The position numbers were made by a program, and so were the translations under genes. A stretch of 64,000 nucleotides of DNA from Ferriphaselus amnicola (GTDB lineage Bacteria; Pseudomonadota; Gammaproteobacteria; Burkholderiales; Gallionellaceae). Below the pieces are notes generated by a model. That model did not search any database. It was not told where the DNA came from and was given only the letters and a program-made list of their open reading frames with translations. Below are positions 36,174 to 45,890 of this stretch, in pieces. How positions within the stretch are numbered: the stretch's first letter is position 1; the number at the start of each line of letters is the position of its first letter. Location: the NCBI RefSeq assembly GCF_000974685.2, contig NZ_AP018738.1:992001-1056000 (forward strand), written 5' to 3'.

Positions 36174-38666
36174 ATGGTAAGCAATAAGACACCGCATCAC
36201 CGAAGTGCAGGTATGAGCAAGCAGGCGATCCATGATTCGCTAACCAATCACATGATTTACTCCAGCGGCAAATCATGTATCAATGCCACCACCCGTGACT
36301 GGTTTCAGAGTACGGCTTACGCTGTGAGAGATAGGCTGGTCGAACGCTGGATGGAAACCATGCAGCGCTACTATAAGCAGGATGTAAAACGCATCTACTA
36401 TCTTTCTCTGGAATTCCTGATGGGGCGGACCTTGAGCAATGCCATGCTCAACTTGGGAATAGACGAGCCGTGCAAGGCGGCGCTGTATGACTTGGGACGG
36501 GATTTTGAGGCTGTTGCGGGAATCGAACCGGATGCAGCATTGGGTAACGGCGGCTTAGGGCGTCTTGCCGCGTGTTTCTTGGATTCGATGGCGACACTTG
36601 ATCTGCCCAGCTACGGTTACGGTATCCGTTATGAGTACGGCATGTTCCGGCAGAGCATCGAGAACGGCGAGCAGGTGGAGCATCCCGACAACTGGCTGCG
36701 CTACGGCAACCCGTGGGAGTTTCCTCGCCCTGAGGTGCTGTATCCAGTGAAGTTCCACGGGCGCGTGGTGGAATACAAGCATGAAGATGGTGTGGTACGT
36801 CATCATTGGGTGAGCACCGACGATGTGATGGCCATGGCTTACGACACGCCCATCCCCGGTTTTGGCAGCAACACGGTCAATAATCTGCGCCTGTGGTCGG
36901 CCAAATCTTCGCGTGATTTCGAATTACGCTATTTCAATCAGGGCAACTACATTCAGGCTGTTGCAGACAAAAATGAGTCGGAAAGCCTGTCCAAGGTGCT
37001 TTACCCCGACGACTCTACTGCGGTGGGGCGCGAGCTGCGTCTGAAGCAGCAGTATTTCTTCGTCAGCGCCTCTTTGCAGGACATGCTGCATCGCTACAGG
37101 AAAACCCATACGGATTGGTCGCAGTTGGCGGAGAAGACCGCAGTGCAGTTGAACGATACGCATCCGTCCATCGCGGTCGCTGAAATGATGCGCTTGTTGG
37201 TGGATATTCATCGCTTGCCGTGGGATCAGGCATGGGGAATGACCACGCGTATTTTCTCCTACACCAATCACACGCTGATGCCGGAAGCACTGGAAACTTG
37301 GCCGGTGTCCGTGTTCGAACATCTGCTGCCGCGCCATTTGCAGATCATCTACGAGATCAATCACCGCTTCTTGCAACAAGTCATGCACCAATTTCCCGGC
37401 GATGTTGACCTTTTGCGCCGCTTGTCGCTGATCGACGAGGAGCATGGGCGGCGGGTGCGCATGTCGCACCTAGCGATTGTCGGTAGTCATGCGGTGAATG
37501 GCGTGGCTGTGCTGCATACCGAGTTGATGAAGCGCACTATTTTTTCCGATTTCGAGCGCATCACCTCGGGCAAGATCGTCAATATGACCAACGGCATCAC
37601 GCAACGGCGTTGGTTGAATCAGGCCAATCCCGGTTTGGCGGCATTGATCTCAGGCAAGATCGGGCAAGACTGGTTGACGGACTTGAGGCAACTGGCAAAG
37701 CTACGCGAATTCGCTGGGGATGAGGAATTCCAGGCGCAGTTTCGCAGCGTCAAGCAGGCGAACAAGGAGCGTCTCGCTGAATTGATTCTGGAGCGTCTGG
37801 GCATCGACGTTGACCCGAGCTCGCTATTTGATATCCAGATCAAGCGCCTACACGAGTACAAGCGGCAACTGCTTAACGTGTTGCACGTCATCACCCTGTA
37901 CAACCGTATTCGTGCGGGAGCGCAGGACATCGTGCCGCGCACTATCATCATTGCGGGCAAGGCCGCGCCTGGTTACGCGATGGCCAAACGTATCATTCGG
38001 CTCATCAATGACGTGGCGGCGACCGTCAACAATGATCAGCAGATCGATGGCAAGTTGAAGTTAGTGTTCATCCCCAACTACGATGTGTCCAACGCTGAGA
38101 TCATTGTCCCAGCAGCGGACTTGTCCGAACAGATTTCTACCGCAGGGACGGAAGCCTCGGGCACTGGCAACATGAAGCTGGCATTGAATGGCGCACTGAC
38201 GATAGGCACGCTGGATGGTGCGAACATTGAGATACGCGAGGAGGTCGGCGCTGAGAACTTCTTCCTCTTCGGCCTGACGACGGGCGAGGTAGAGGCGCTG
38301 CATCAGCGAGGATACGATGCCGCCAGCTATTACCACGGTAATGCGGCGTTGAAGCAGGTGCTGGATATGATCTCCTCCGGCTACTTTTGTCCTGACGAGC
38401 CATCGCGTTATCACTCGGTAGTCGATGCGCTGCTTCGGCACGGTGATCACTTCATGCTGCTAGCGGATTATGCGGCTTACGTGGACTGTCAAGATCGGGT
38501 GACCGAGTTGTATCGCGATCAGGCGGAATGGGCCAAGCGTGCTATTCTCAACGTCGCCGGCATGGGTAAATTTTCCAGCGACCGCACCATCCTTGAATAT
38601 GCAGAGCGCATCTGGCGGGTCGAGCCGATCGTGCCGGAAACGGCGTTGAGCAGGAAAAAGATGTAG
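36174..38666 (+). CDS. glgP: Glycogen/maltodextrin phosphorylase
   Basis: 830 residues, full length. Conserved blocks are YYLSLEFLMGRTLSNAM, EPDAALGNGGLGRLAACFLDSMATL, QLNDTHPSIAVAEMMRLL, and the pyridoxal-phosphate lysine in EASGTGNMKLALNGALTIGTLDGAN. It releases glucose-1-phosphate from storage glucan. It starts 32 bases after nadA, with GGGGTAGG before ATG 36174. No other glycogen gene is near. Confidence 0.95.
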   Translation: MVSNKTPHHRSAGMSKQAIHDSLTNHMIYSSGKSCINATTRDWFQSTAYAVRDRLVERWMETMQRYYKQDVKRIYYLSLEFLMGRTLSNAMLNLGIDEPCKAALYDLGRDFEAVAGIEPDAALGNGGLGRLAACFLDSMATLDLPSYGYGIRYEYGMFRQSIENGEQVEHPDNWLRYGNPWEFPRPEVLYPVKFHGRVVEYKHEDGVVRHHWVSTDDVMAMAYDTPIPGFGSNTVNNLRLWSAKSSRDFELRYFNQGNYIQAVADKNESESLSKVLYPDDSTAVGRELRLKQQYFFVSASLQDMLHRYRKTHTDWSQLAEKTAVQLNDTHPSIAVAEMMRLLVDIHRLPWDQAWGMTTRIFSYTNHTLMPEALETWPVSVFEHLLPRHLQIIYEINHRFLQQVMHQFPGDVDLLRRLSLIDEEHGRRVRMSHLAIVGSHAVNGVAVLHTELMKRTIFSDFERITSGKIVNMTNGITQRRWLNQANPGLAALISGKIGQDWLTDLRQLAKLREFAGDEEFQAQFRSVKQANKERLAELILERLGIDVDPSSLFDIQIKRLHEYKRQLLNVLHVITLYNRIRAGAQDIVPRTIIIAGKAAPGYAMAKRIIRLINDVAATVNNDQQIDGKLKLVFIPNYDVSNAEIIVPAADLSEQISTAGTEASGTGNMKLALNGALTIGTLDGANIEIREEVGAENFFLFGLTTGEVEALHQRGYDAASYYHGNAALKQVLDMISSGYFCPDEPSRYHSVVDALLRHGDHFMLLADYAAYVDCQDRVTELYRDQAEWAKRAILNVAGMGKFSSDRTILEYAERIWRVEPIVPETALSRKKM

Positions 38667-38736
38667 CCCCGCGGTAGGTCGCCGCCTCGATCGTCGGCTG
38701 GGTTAGGATGTCGCTCTCGGCTAGTCGAATTCAAGT

Positions 38737-39489
38737 GTGTTTAATATGCTGAATATCGCCACCTATAATATCCACAAAGGCTTCTCACATTTCAATCGGC
38801 GCATGGTGCTGCACGAATTGCGGGAGTGTTTGCGTTCGCTGAGCGCCGACATAGTGTTCTTGCAAGAGGTGCTGGGCGAGAACAGTCTGCATACGCGTCG
38901 TTTCCACGACTATCCGACATCACCGCAACATGAGTTTTTGGCGGAGCAGCGTTGGCTACATTTTTCTTATGGCAAGAATTGCGTGTACGACGCCGGGCAT
39001 CACGGCAATGCGATCCTGAGTCACTTTCCTATCATCGCTACCCATAACTGCGATATTTCGGCGCACCGCTTCGAGAGTCGCGGCTTGCTGCACAGCAAAG
39101 TGCAGTTGCCGAACCGCGATGTCGTCGTGCATTGTTTCAGTGTGCACCTAGGCCTGTTCGCGCGCGGTCGGCGGACGCAGTTGCGCGACATGGTGCAGTA
39201 CATCGCGCACGCCGTACCGGAGGGCGAGCCCATCATCATCGCTGGCGATTTCAACGATTGGCGCAACGAGGCGAGTGGCATTCTGGGACGAGAGCTAGGG
39301 CTGCATGAGGTGTTCGAGCGGCTGCGTGGCAAGCCTGCTAAGAGTTTTCCCGCAACCGTGCCGGTGTTGTCATTGGATCGTATCTATGTGCGCGGACTGG
39401 AGGTGGCGGAGGCCAAGGTTCATTTCCAGCATCCTTGGGATCGCATCTCGGATCACGCAGCCCTGTCGGCGGTGTTGCACCTACCATGA
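38737..39489 (+). CDS. Endonuclease/exonuclease/phosphatase-family protein (YbhP-like)
   Basis: Up to 250 residues; start is GTG 38737 or ATG 38746. The EEP fold is shown by ATYNIHKGF, DIVFLQEVLGE, HGNAILSHFPI, IAGDFNDWRNE and the final SDHAALSAVL, giving the metal and catalytic residues (Asn, Glu, Asp/Asn, Asp-His). The stop overlaps the ClsB-type gene by 4 bases. The same pair, ybhP-clsB, occurs in E. coli, so a role with cardiolipin or membrane phospholipid is suggested by context. Confidence 0.85.
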   Translation: MFNMLNIATYNIHKGFSHFNRRMVLHELRECLRSLSADIVFLQEVLGENSLHTRRFHDYPTSPQHEFLAEQRWLHFSYGKNCVYDAGHHGNAILSHFPIIATHNCDISAHRFESRGLLHSKVQLPNRDVVVHCFSVHLGLFARGRRTQLRDMVQYIAHAVPEGEPIIIAGDFNDWRNEASGILGRELGLHEVFERLRGKPAKSFPATVPVLSLDRIYVRGLEVAEAKVHFQHPWDRISDHAALSAVLHLP

Positions 39490-40652
39490 GCGATACCTTT
39501 GAGGTCGCCGGACATACTTTGAACCTGCTGCGCAACGGCGAGGAATACTTTCCCCGTTTGATTGAAGCAATCGGAGCGGCAGAGCATAGCGTATATCTGG
39601 AGTCCTATATCTTCGCGGCCGATCAGGAAGGACGCTGGGTAGCCGAGGCCTTGGAGCAGGCGGCGAGGCGCGGTGTGCGCGTCCACCTGTTGTTAGATGG
39701 ATTCGGTAGTGCGGCGTTGCCAGAGCATTGGGTCGAGCGGATGCGCGCAGCGGGTGTGACGGTGCGTTGGTTCCGGCAGGAGTTTGGGCGTTTTAACCTG
39801 CGCCGGCACCGCTTGCGTCGCTTACATCGGAAGCTGGCGGTGGTGGATGGGCGGATCGGCTTTGTCGGAGGCATCAATATCATCAACGATGTTGCTCCCG
39901 GCAGTGAGTCGCCGCGTCTTGACTATGCCGTGGAAGTCAGCGGCCCAGTGGTGCATGACATGCACGCCGCTGTTCGTCGCTTATGGGCGCTGGTGTCTTG
40001 GTCACAACTGCGCCAACGCGGTGATCGTGATGCATTGCCGCGTATGTTGAAGTCCGATACGCGCCAGAAAGTCGCCTTCCTGTTGCGCGACAATCTGCGC
40101 CATCGGCGCGACATCGAGCGCGCTTACCTTAAAGCCATCGGACAGGCACAGCACGAGATCGTGCTGGCCAATGCCTACTTCCTGCCAGGACGAAAGTTTC
40201 GCCGCGCCTTAGTGAGCGCGGCTGAGCGTGGTGTAAGGGTGGTGTTGCTGTTGCAGGGAAGGGTGGATAACTGGTTACAGCACTATGCTTGTCGCGCGCT
40301 GTATGGCCAATTGCTACATGCAGGAGTCGAGATCCACGAATACCATGCCAGCTATCTGCACGCGAAAGTCGCGGTGGTGGATGGGCAATGGGCGACGGTG
40401 GGTTCGAGCAATATTGACCCTTTCAGTTTGCTACTGGCGCGCGAGGGTAATCTGGTAGTGCGTGATGCAGCCTTCGCCGGTGAGCTTCGTGCCAGTTTGC
40501 TGGAGGCGTTGACGCATGGCTCACATCGTATCGAGGTTCATCAGTGGCTTAAACTGAATCCATTGTTTCGATTGCTCGCTTGGGCCAGTTATGGCGTGGT
40601 GCGGGTGTTGGCTGGCTGGTCAGGCTATATGCGAGCTGGGGGCGAGATTTGA
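39486..40652 (+). CDS. clsB: Cardiolipin synthase B-type phospholipase D protein
   Basis: 388 residues from ATG 39486. Two HKD motifs are complete: HRKLAVVDGRIGFVGGIN and HAKVAVVDGQWATVGSSNIDPFS, so both half-sites are active. There is no N-terminal membrane helix, as in ClsB rather than ClsA. It would join phosphatidyl groups to form cardiolipin. It overlaps the YbhP-like gene by 4 bases; the ybhN partner is not downstream. Confidence 0.88.
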   Translation: MSDTFEVAGHTLNLLRNGEEYFPRLIEAIGAAEHSVYLESYIFAADQEGRWVAEALEQAARRGVRVHLLLDGFGSAALPEHWVERMRAAGVTVRWFRQEFGRFNLRRHRLRRLHRKLAVVDGRIGFVGGINIINDVAPGSESPRLDYAVEVSGPVVHDMHAAVRRLWALVSWSQLRQRGDRDALPRMLKSDTRQKVAFLLRDNLRHRRDIERAYLKAIGQAQHEIVLANAYFLPGRKFRRALVSAAERGVRVVLLLQGRVDNWLQHYACRALYGQLLHAGVEIHEYHASYLHAKVAVVDGQWATVGSSNIDPFSLLLAREGNLVVRDAAFAGELRASLLEALTHGSHRIEVHQWLKLNPLFRLLAWASYGVVRVLAGWSGYMRAGGEI

Positions 40653-40782
40653 TGCGTAAGCCAATCATTCTTAGCCAGACATCAGTCCTCGATTGACCGT
40701 TATCTAAGGAGCTTTGTCCCACTGTTAAGCTAGTGTATATTGCCACATAACTAGTAAGGACTTTCCCTAACCCCCCCATGCC

Positions 40783-42831
40783 ATGACCAAACTGTTCTAC
40801 TTCATCAAGCGAGTAACCTTGGGGCGACTGTTATTGACGCTGTCGATAGTTTCCATGATTTTGGCGTTGGTGCTGCTTTTTGTTTTGTCGGGCGTGGTAC
40901 GTGACCGCGCTGTCCATGATCTCGCTCGAGACGAGGCTAAGCAGACTTCGAAGTTGGTGTTCCAGAGCCTGTATTCCGCTATGCGCAAGGGCTGGAACAA
41001 GGACGAGATCAAGGAGGTGATCGGACGGCTCAACAAAACCATGCCTAGGCTCGACATCCGTGTATATCGTGGCGAGATGGTCGCTCATCAATTTGGCGCC
41101 ATGGAGGGCGAGGGCGAGGTCATCGCCAAAGATCCGATGCTGATGCAGGCGCTGACGGATGGCAAGGACTTGATGGAGTTTACGAACGAGCACGAGTTGC
41201 GTTACATCTATCCCGTGCGAGCCACAGCAGAATGCTTGGTTTGCCACACTGAGTCTCATGTCGGGGCAGTGCACGGGGTGATCGACATCACCTATCCGGT
41301 CAGCGAGATCAAGGTGTCGCTGACTTACCTGATCAACTCTATCGTCGGTTATACCTTGTTGGTGATGGCAGTGGTATTCATCGTGCTCTACGTCACGTTA
41401 CGCTATCTGGTGGCGCAGCCGATCGCCGAACTGGTAGATGTCATTCAGCGCATCACCCACGATATGGATCTGTCGCATCGGATCAAAGGAGGACATCGTA
41501 TCGTCGAGTTGCAACGCTTGGCAGAATATTTCAATCATCTGCTTTCCACCGTGCAGGAATACAACGAGCGTATGGAGGAGTTGGCGGTGCGCGATCCGCT
41601 CACTGGTCTGTATAACCGCCGCAAGTTTGATGAGTTTTTGGAGTATGAGATCAATCGTGCTTTGCGCCATGAGCATAAATTCTCCATCATCATGGCCGAT
41701 CTCGACGATTTCAAATTCGTCAACGACACGTATGGCCACCCAGTGGGCGATATGGCGCTTAAGCAGATGAGCATGCTGCTTGAATCCTCCTTGCGTAAAG
41801 GTGATCTGATGGCGCGTTTGGGGGGCGACGAGTTCGCGATCATTCTCCCGGAAACATCGCCCGAACAGGCCTTGTTAGTGGGGCAGAAGCTGCATCGTGC
41901 CTTGGCTGACGAGCCGTTCGATCTGCCCGTAGGGAAAGTGGGTTTGTCTGCCAGCTTTAGTGTGGTGAGTTTTCCCAGTGATGGCGCCACCAACACCGAG
42001 CTTCAAACGGCTATGGATGTGGTGCTATACAAGGCCAAGAATCATGGGAAGAATCAGGTTCTCACCTCGGATAGCGACCCCGATGGGGCCGAGACGAACA
42101 TCTTCCGGCGTGGAGATTTCCTGCGTCGTGCATTGATGGAAGATCGTATCGACGCCTTCCTACAGCCGATTGTTTCGGTGAAAGATGGCGTGCCGATGGC
42201 ATTTGAAGCACTGGCACGCATCCGCGATGGCGAGCGCTTGATCGCCGCTGGGCAGTTCATCGAGGCTGCCGAGGAACTGGGCATGATCCGTGAATTGGAT
42301 ATGCGCGTGTTCAACAAAGGGCTGGCACAGTTGCAAAGCATGGCTCATCAATACCCTGAAGCGAAAATGTTCTTCAATCTGTCCGCTCGCACATTCGCAG
42401 ACCTTGATTGGGTACGCTCCATACCCGAGCAAGTATTGAAGATGGGTATCCCTTGCCAGCGTATCGTTCTGGAGATCACAGAACGGGAAGCTTTGCCGCA
42501 TATGGGGACGGTGAAGGGAGTGATCGACGAGTTGCGTAGCAAGGGTATTGCCATTGCGCTGGACGATTTCGGTAGCGGCTTCTCTTCTTTCCTCTACCTC
42601 AAATACCTGACGGTGGATTACGTCAAAATCGAAGGCGGCTTCGTGCGCCAGATGGCTATGGATGAGCGTGATCGCATCATGGTCCGGCACATCCATCAAG
42701 TTGCCAAAGAGTTTGGTTTACAGACGGTTGCCGAATTTGTCGAAGATGCTGAAACTGCTGCTATCTTGGCGGAAATGGGCGTGGATTACGCCCAGGGTTA
42801 TCACTTTGGTAAGCCGGTTGCCTCGGTCTGA
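40783..42831 (+). CDS. GGDEF-EAL c-di-GMP protein with a periplasmic heme c sensor
   Basis: 682 residues. Helix 1 near 15-38, a periplasmic domain of about 145 residues, helix 2 near 183-206 and a HAMP-like linker. The periplasmic part ends with ECLVCHTESH, a CXXCH site at Cys151-Cys154-His155 for covalent heme c, near VHGVIDITYPVSEIK as in DUF3365/Tll0287-like heme sensors. GGDEF is intact at 347-351 (RLGGDEFAII), and EAL is intact at 475-477 with LDDFGSGFSSFLYLKYL, so both cyclase and phosphodiesterase could act. It probably couples periplasmic redox or gas state to c-di-GMP. Single gene. Confidence 0.92.
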   Translation: MTKLFYFIKRVTLGRLLLTLSIVSMILALVLLFVLSGVVRDRAVHDLARDEAKQTSKLVFQSLYSAMRKGWNKDEIKEVIGRLNKTMPRLDIRVYRGEMVAHQFGAMEGEGEVIAKDPMLMQALTDGKDLMEFTNEHELRYIYPVRATAECLVCHTESHVGAVHGVIDITYPVSEIKVSLTYLINSIVGYTLLVMAVVFIVLYVTLRYLVAQPIAELVDVIQRITHDMDLSHRIKGGHRIVELQRLAEYFNHLLSTVQEYNERMEELAVRDPLTGLYNRRKFDEFLEYEINRALRHEHKFSIIMADLDDFKFVNDTYGHPVGDMALKQMSMLLESSLRKGDLMARLGGDEFAIILPETSPEQALLVGQKLHRALADEPFDLPVGKVGLSASFSVVSFPSDGATNTELQTAMDVVLYKAKNHGKNQVLTSDSDPDGAETNIFRRGDFLRRALMEDRIDAFLQPIVSVKDGVPMAFEALARIRDGERLIAAGQFIEAAEELGMIRELDMRVFNKGLAQLQSMAHQYPEAKMFFNLSARTFADLDWVRSIPEQVLKMGIPCQRIVLEITEREALPHMGTVKGVIDELRSKGIAIALDDFGSGFSSFLYLKYLTVDYVKIEGGFVRQMAMDERDRIMVRHIHQVAKEFGLQTVAEFVEDAETAAILAEMGVDYAQGYHFGKPVASV

Positions 42832-42834
42832 TAC

Positions 42835-43605
42835 TTAGGCTCTTGTGTAACAGGCAATACGAGCAAACTCTTCAACGCCGAGGTTTTCGGCGCGTAGTTG
42901 CGAATCGATCCCTAGTTTCTCAAAATCAGCTTCGTTCAGATATGCCTTCAGCGTGCTGCGCAACATCTTGCGGCGCTGACCAAAAGCCGTGCCGACGATG
43001 GCGGAGAAACGCGCCTGATCCTTCACTAGTAGTTGATTCACCGGCAACGGGATCATGCGCACGATAGCGGAATCCACCTTGGGGGCCGGGCGGAAGGATT
43101 CCGGCGGCACGTCGAGCAGCTTCTCCATGTAGAAGCGCGCCTGCAACATCACCGACAAGCGCCCGTAAGCTGCCGTCGAAGGCTCCGCCACCATGCGTTC
43201 CACCACCTCGTTCTGCAACATGAAGTGCATGTCGTTCACGCGCTCGGCGTAGTCGGCGAAATGGAACAGCAACGGCGAGGAGATGTTGTAAGGCAGATTG
43301 CCGACGATGCGCAGCGGCGCAGGCAGCGTGGCAAAATCAAACTTGAGCGCATCACCCGCATGGACGGTGAGCTTGGCCTGCGGGTAGTCAGTGTGCAGCC
43401 GCGCAATGATGTCACGGTCGATCTCCACCACATGCAGATGATTCAAGTGCTGAAGCAGCGGTCGCGTCAGCGCCCCCAGCCCAGGGCCGATCTCCACCAT
43501 CGTGTCGGCAGCCTCCGGCCGGATGGCGCGGACGATGTCGGCGATGATGGCCTGATCAACTAGGAAGTTCTGACCAAACTGTTTTTTTGCTTTATGTCCG
43601 CTCAT
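42835..43605 (-). CDS. rsmA: 16S rRNA (adenine1518/1519-N6)-dimethyltransferase
   Basis: 256 residues. Opens [19 protein letters not shown], the KsgA/RsmA signature; SAM motif I is [15 protein letters not shown], and the catalytic motif IV is NLPYNIS. It modifies the two adjacent adenines in helix 45 of 16S rRNA. It overlaps pdxA by 14 bases at its start and ends the lptD-surA-pdxA-rsmA operon, a known order. It is convergent with the GGDEF-EAL gene, only 3 bases apart. Confidence 0.97.
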   Translation of the reverse strand: MSGHKAKKQFGQNFLVDQAIIADIVRAIRPEAADTMVEIGPGLGALTRPLLQHLNHLHVVEIDRDIIARLHTDYPQAKLTVHAGDALKFDFATLPAPLRIVGNLPYNISSPLLFHFADYAERVNDMHFMLQNEVVERMVAEPSTAAYGRLSVMLQARFYMEKLLDVPPESFRPAPKVDSAIVRMIPLPVNQLLVKDQARFSAIVGTAFGQRRKMLRSTLKAYLNEADFEKLGIDSQLRAENLGVEEFARIACYTRA

Positions 43606-44578
43606 GTTGAGCCATCTCCTGTGCGACTTTGATCGCTTCCAATAAGCTGCCCACCTCGGCTTTGCCCGTTCCCGCCAGTTCCAGCGCGGTGCCGTGATCG
43701 ACCGAGGTGCGGATGATGGGCAGGCCCAGCGTGATGTTGACGCCTTCGCCGAAGCTGGCGTGCTTCAATACCGGCAAGCCCTGATCGTGGTACATCGCCA
43801 GCACGGCATCGGCTTCTTTCAGTCTATGTACGGCGAACAGGGTGTCGGCGGGCAGCGGGGCAGAGATGTTGAATCCTTCGGCGCGCAGCTTGTCCAGCAC
43901 GGGGGTGATCACCTCGATCTCTTCGCGCCCAAGATGGCCGTTTTCACCTGCGTGGGGATTCAGCCCAGCGACAAGGATGCGCGGGTTTTTCAGCCCAAAG
44001 CGCCGCTGCAAGTCATGGCGCAAGATGCGCAGCACGGCTTCCAGCAAAGGCTGGGTGATGGCATCTGATACTTCGCGCAGTGGCAGATGCGTGGTGGCCA
44101 GCGCCACGCGCAGATTCCCTCCTGCCAGCATCATCACCACTAACGGTGTGTGTGTCAGTTCGGCGAGGAATTCGGTGTGGCCGGTGAAAGGGATGCCTGC
44201 ATCGTTGATGACGCCCTTATGTACCGGTGCGGTGACCATGCTGGCGAACTCGCCGGATTGGCAACCCTGCGCGGCGCGGGTGAGTAGCTCCAGCACGTAG
44301 CGGCTGTTGGCTGGGTCGAGTTTTCCTGCTTCCACTGGTTGTGACAGCGGGATGTGCAGGACGGTGAGTTGGCCGGGTGTGCTGCGAGTCTCCGCGTGCG
44401 CGACATAATCAAGCAGCGTGACATTCAGCCCTAATTGCTGTGCGCGCTCTGCCAACAGTGTTTTATCCGCCAGCACCACCAGCGGCAAACCGTACCCAGC
44501 TAGTTGCAGGCACAGGTCGGGACCGATGCCTGCGGGTTCGCCGCTGGTGACGGCGAGCAGCTGCGATTTAGTGCTCAA
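43592..44578 (-). CDS. pdxA: 4-hydroxythreonine-4-phosphate dehydrogenase
   Basis: 328 residues from TTG 44578, which overlaps the surA stop by 11 bases and gives [22 protein letters not shown], the normal PdxA opening; the longer frame upstream lies within surA and is rejected. Metal-binding His residues appear in [20 protein letters not shown] and [12 protein letters not shown]. It takes part in pyridoxal phosphate synthesis. Confidence 0.94.
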   Translation of the reverse strand: MSTKSQLLAVTSGEPAGIGPDLCLQLAGYGLPLVVLADKTLLAERAQQLGLNVTLLDYVAHAETRSTPGQLTVLHIPLSQPVEAGKLDPANSRYVLELLTRAAQGCQSGEFASMVTAPVHKGVINDAGIPFTGHTEFLAELTHTPLVVMMLAGGNLRVALATTHLPLREVSDAITQPLLEAVLRILRHDLQRRFGLKNPRILVAGLNPHAGENGHLGREEIEVITPVLDKLRAEGFNISAPLPADTLFAVHRLKEADAVLAMYHDQGLPVLKHASFGEGVNITLGLPIIRTSVDHGTALELAGTGKAEVGSLLEAIKVAQEMAQHERT

Positions 44579-45878
44579 TGCGATATTCGACGAAGGCGCG
44601 GTCACGCAGTTGACGTAGCCAGTCTTGGTAGGCTTCGTCGGACTTGAGCGCACGGATGGATTGCTTCGCTTGTAAGCGCTTTTGCTCCACACTCACATCC
44701 TGATTGCGACGTTCTAGCACTTGGATCAGGTGGAAACCGAAGCCTGATTGGATCGGGGGGCTGACTTGGCCTATCGCTGTCGCATTCATGCCGCTCTCGA
44801 ATTCAGGCACAGTGTCGCTGGGTGAAAGCCAGCCGAGGTCGCCACCTTTGGATGCGCTACCGTCTTCTGAATTGAGCTTGGCTTGTTCTGCGAAATCCGC
44901 GCCGTTATCGAGCGCGCGTTTGACTTCCAGCAACTTGGCTTTGGCCTCTTTCTCGGGAACAAGCTCGCTGGTGCGGATCAAGATATGGCGGACATGCGTT
45001 TGTGTCACGACGACGGCTTGGTTCTTATCGCGTCGTTCTAGCAGCTTGATGATGTGGAAGCCGTTCGGACTGCGCAATACCGAGCTGAATCCACCCAGCT
45101 GAATTTTTTTCAACTCTTCCATGAACTGAGGGGGAATGCGCTCGGCCGGACGCCAGCCAAGATCGCCGCCGTTCAAGCCGTCCTTGGCATCTGAATAACC
45201 CGCCGCGACTTGGGCGAACGAGTCACCACTCTGCAATTTGCTGATGGCTTGTTCGGCACGCTGTTGACTGGCGCGAATAGCAGCGGCACTGGCTTGCTCA
45301 GGGACACCGATGAATATGTGAGCCAAGTGGAACTCCTCGCCCTTGTAGCCTTGGCGCTCTTGATTGGCAAGGAAGCTGTCAACCTCGCTTTCGCTGATGA
45401 CGGTCTTGGCATCTACCTCGCGCTCACGCAATCGAGTGGCTGCTATTTCTGCACGGATCTGTTCGCGGAATTTCGAGAAATCGGAACCATCCTGTTCGAC
45501 GCGAGCGCGGAACTCTTCGAGTGTATCGATATTGCTAGACTGTGCGATGCGCTGCAGTGTGCGATCCAGCTGGGTGTCATCGATGCGGATGCCTGTTTCT
45601 TTGGCGAACTGCGACTGAAGTAGATCGACGATCATCCTTTCCAACACCTGTTTTTCCAGAATGTCAGCTTCAGGCAGGGGCGTTCCTTGTTTCTTCAGTT
45701 GCTTAGTGGCGTTAGCCAGGCGCTCATCCAACTCGTTCCGAGTAATCACGTCAGCGTTCACTACGACTACGATTTGGTCGATCGGAGCCACTTGCTTTTG
45801 TGGATCGATGGCATGTGCCGGACTGGCACTTATTGCGGTCACTAGGCAGGCTAGGAGTATCTTTTTATACATATTCAC
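44568..45878 (-). CDS. surA: Periplasmic chaperone/peptidyl-prolyl isomerase SurA
   Basis: 436 residues with a signal peptide ([19 protein letters not shown]). The N-terminal chaperone domain begins [22 protein letters not shown], followed by two parvulin (PpiC) domains, one with [12 protein letters not shown] and [14 protein letters not shown], the other with [11 protein letters not shown] and [16 protein letters not shown]. It helps outer-membrane barrel proteins, LptD among them, to reach the membrane. It lies 12 bases after lptD on the same transcript. Confidence 0.97.
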   Translation of the reverse strand: MNMYKKILLACLVTAISASPAHAIDPQKQVAPIDQIVVVVNADVITRNELDERLANATKQLKKQGTPLPEADILEKQVLERMIVDLLQSQFAKETGIRIDDTQLDRTLQRIAQSSNIDTLEEFRARVEQDGSDFSKFREQIRAEIAATRLREREVDAKTVISESEVDSFLANQERQGYKGEEFHLAHIFIGVPEQASAAAIRASQQRAEQAISKLQSGDSFAQVAAGYSDAKDGLNGGDLGWRPAERIPPQFMEELKKIQLGGFSSVLRSPNGFHIIKLLERRDKNQAVVVTQTHVRHILIRTSELVPEKEAKAKLLEVKRALDNGADFAEQAKLNSEDGSASKGGDLGWLSPSDTVPEFESGMNATAIGQVSPPIQSGFGFHLIQVLERRNQDVSVEQKRLQAKQSIRALKSDEAYQDWLRQLRDRAFVEYRIEH

Positions 45879-45890
45879 TTTCTATAGGTG

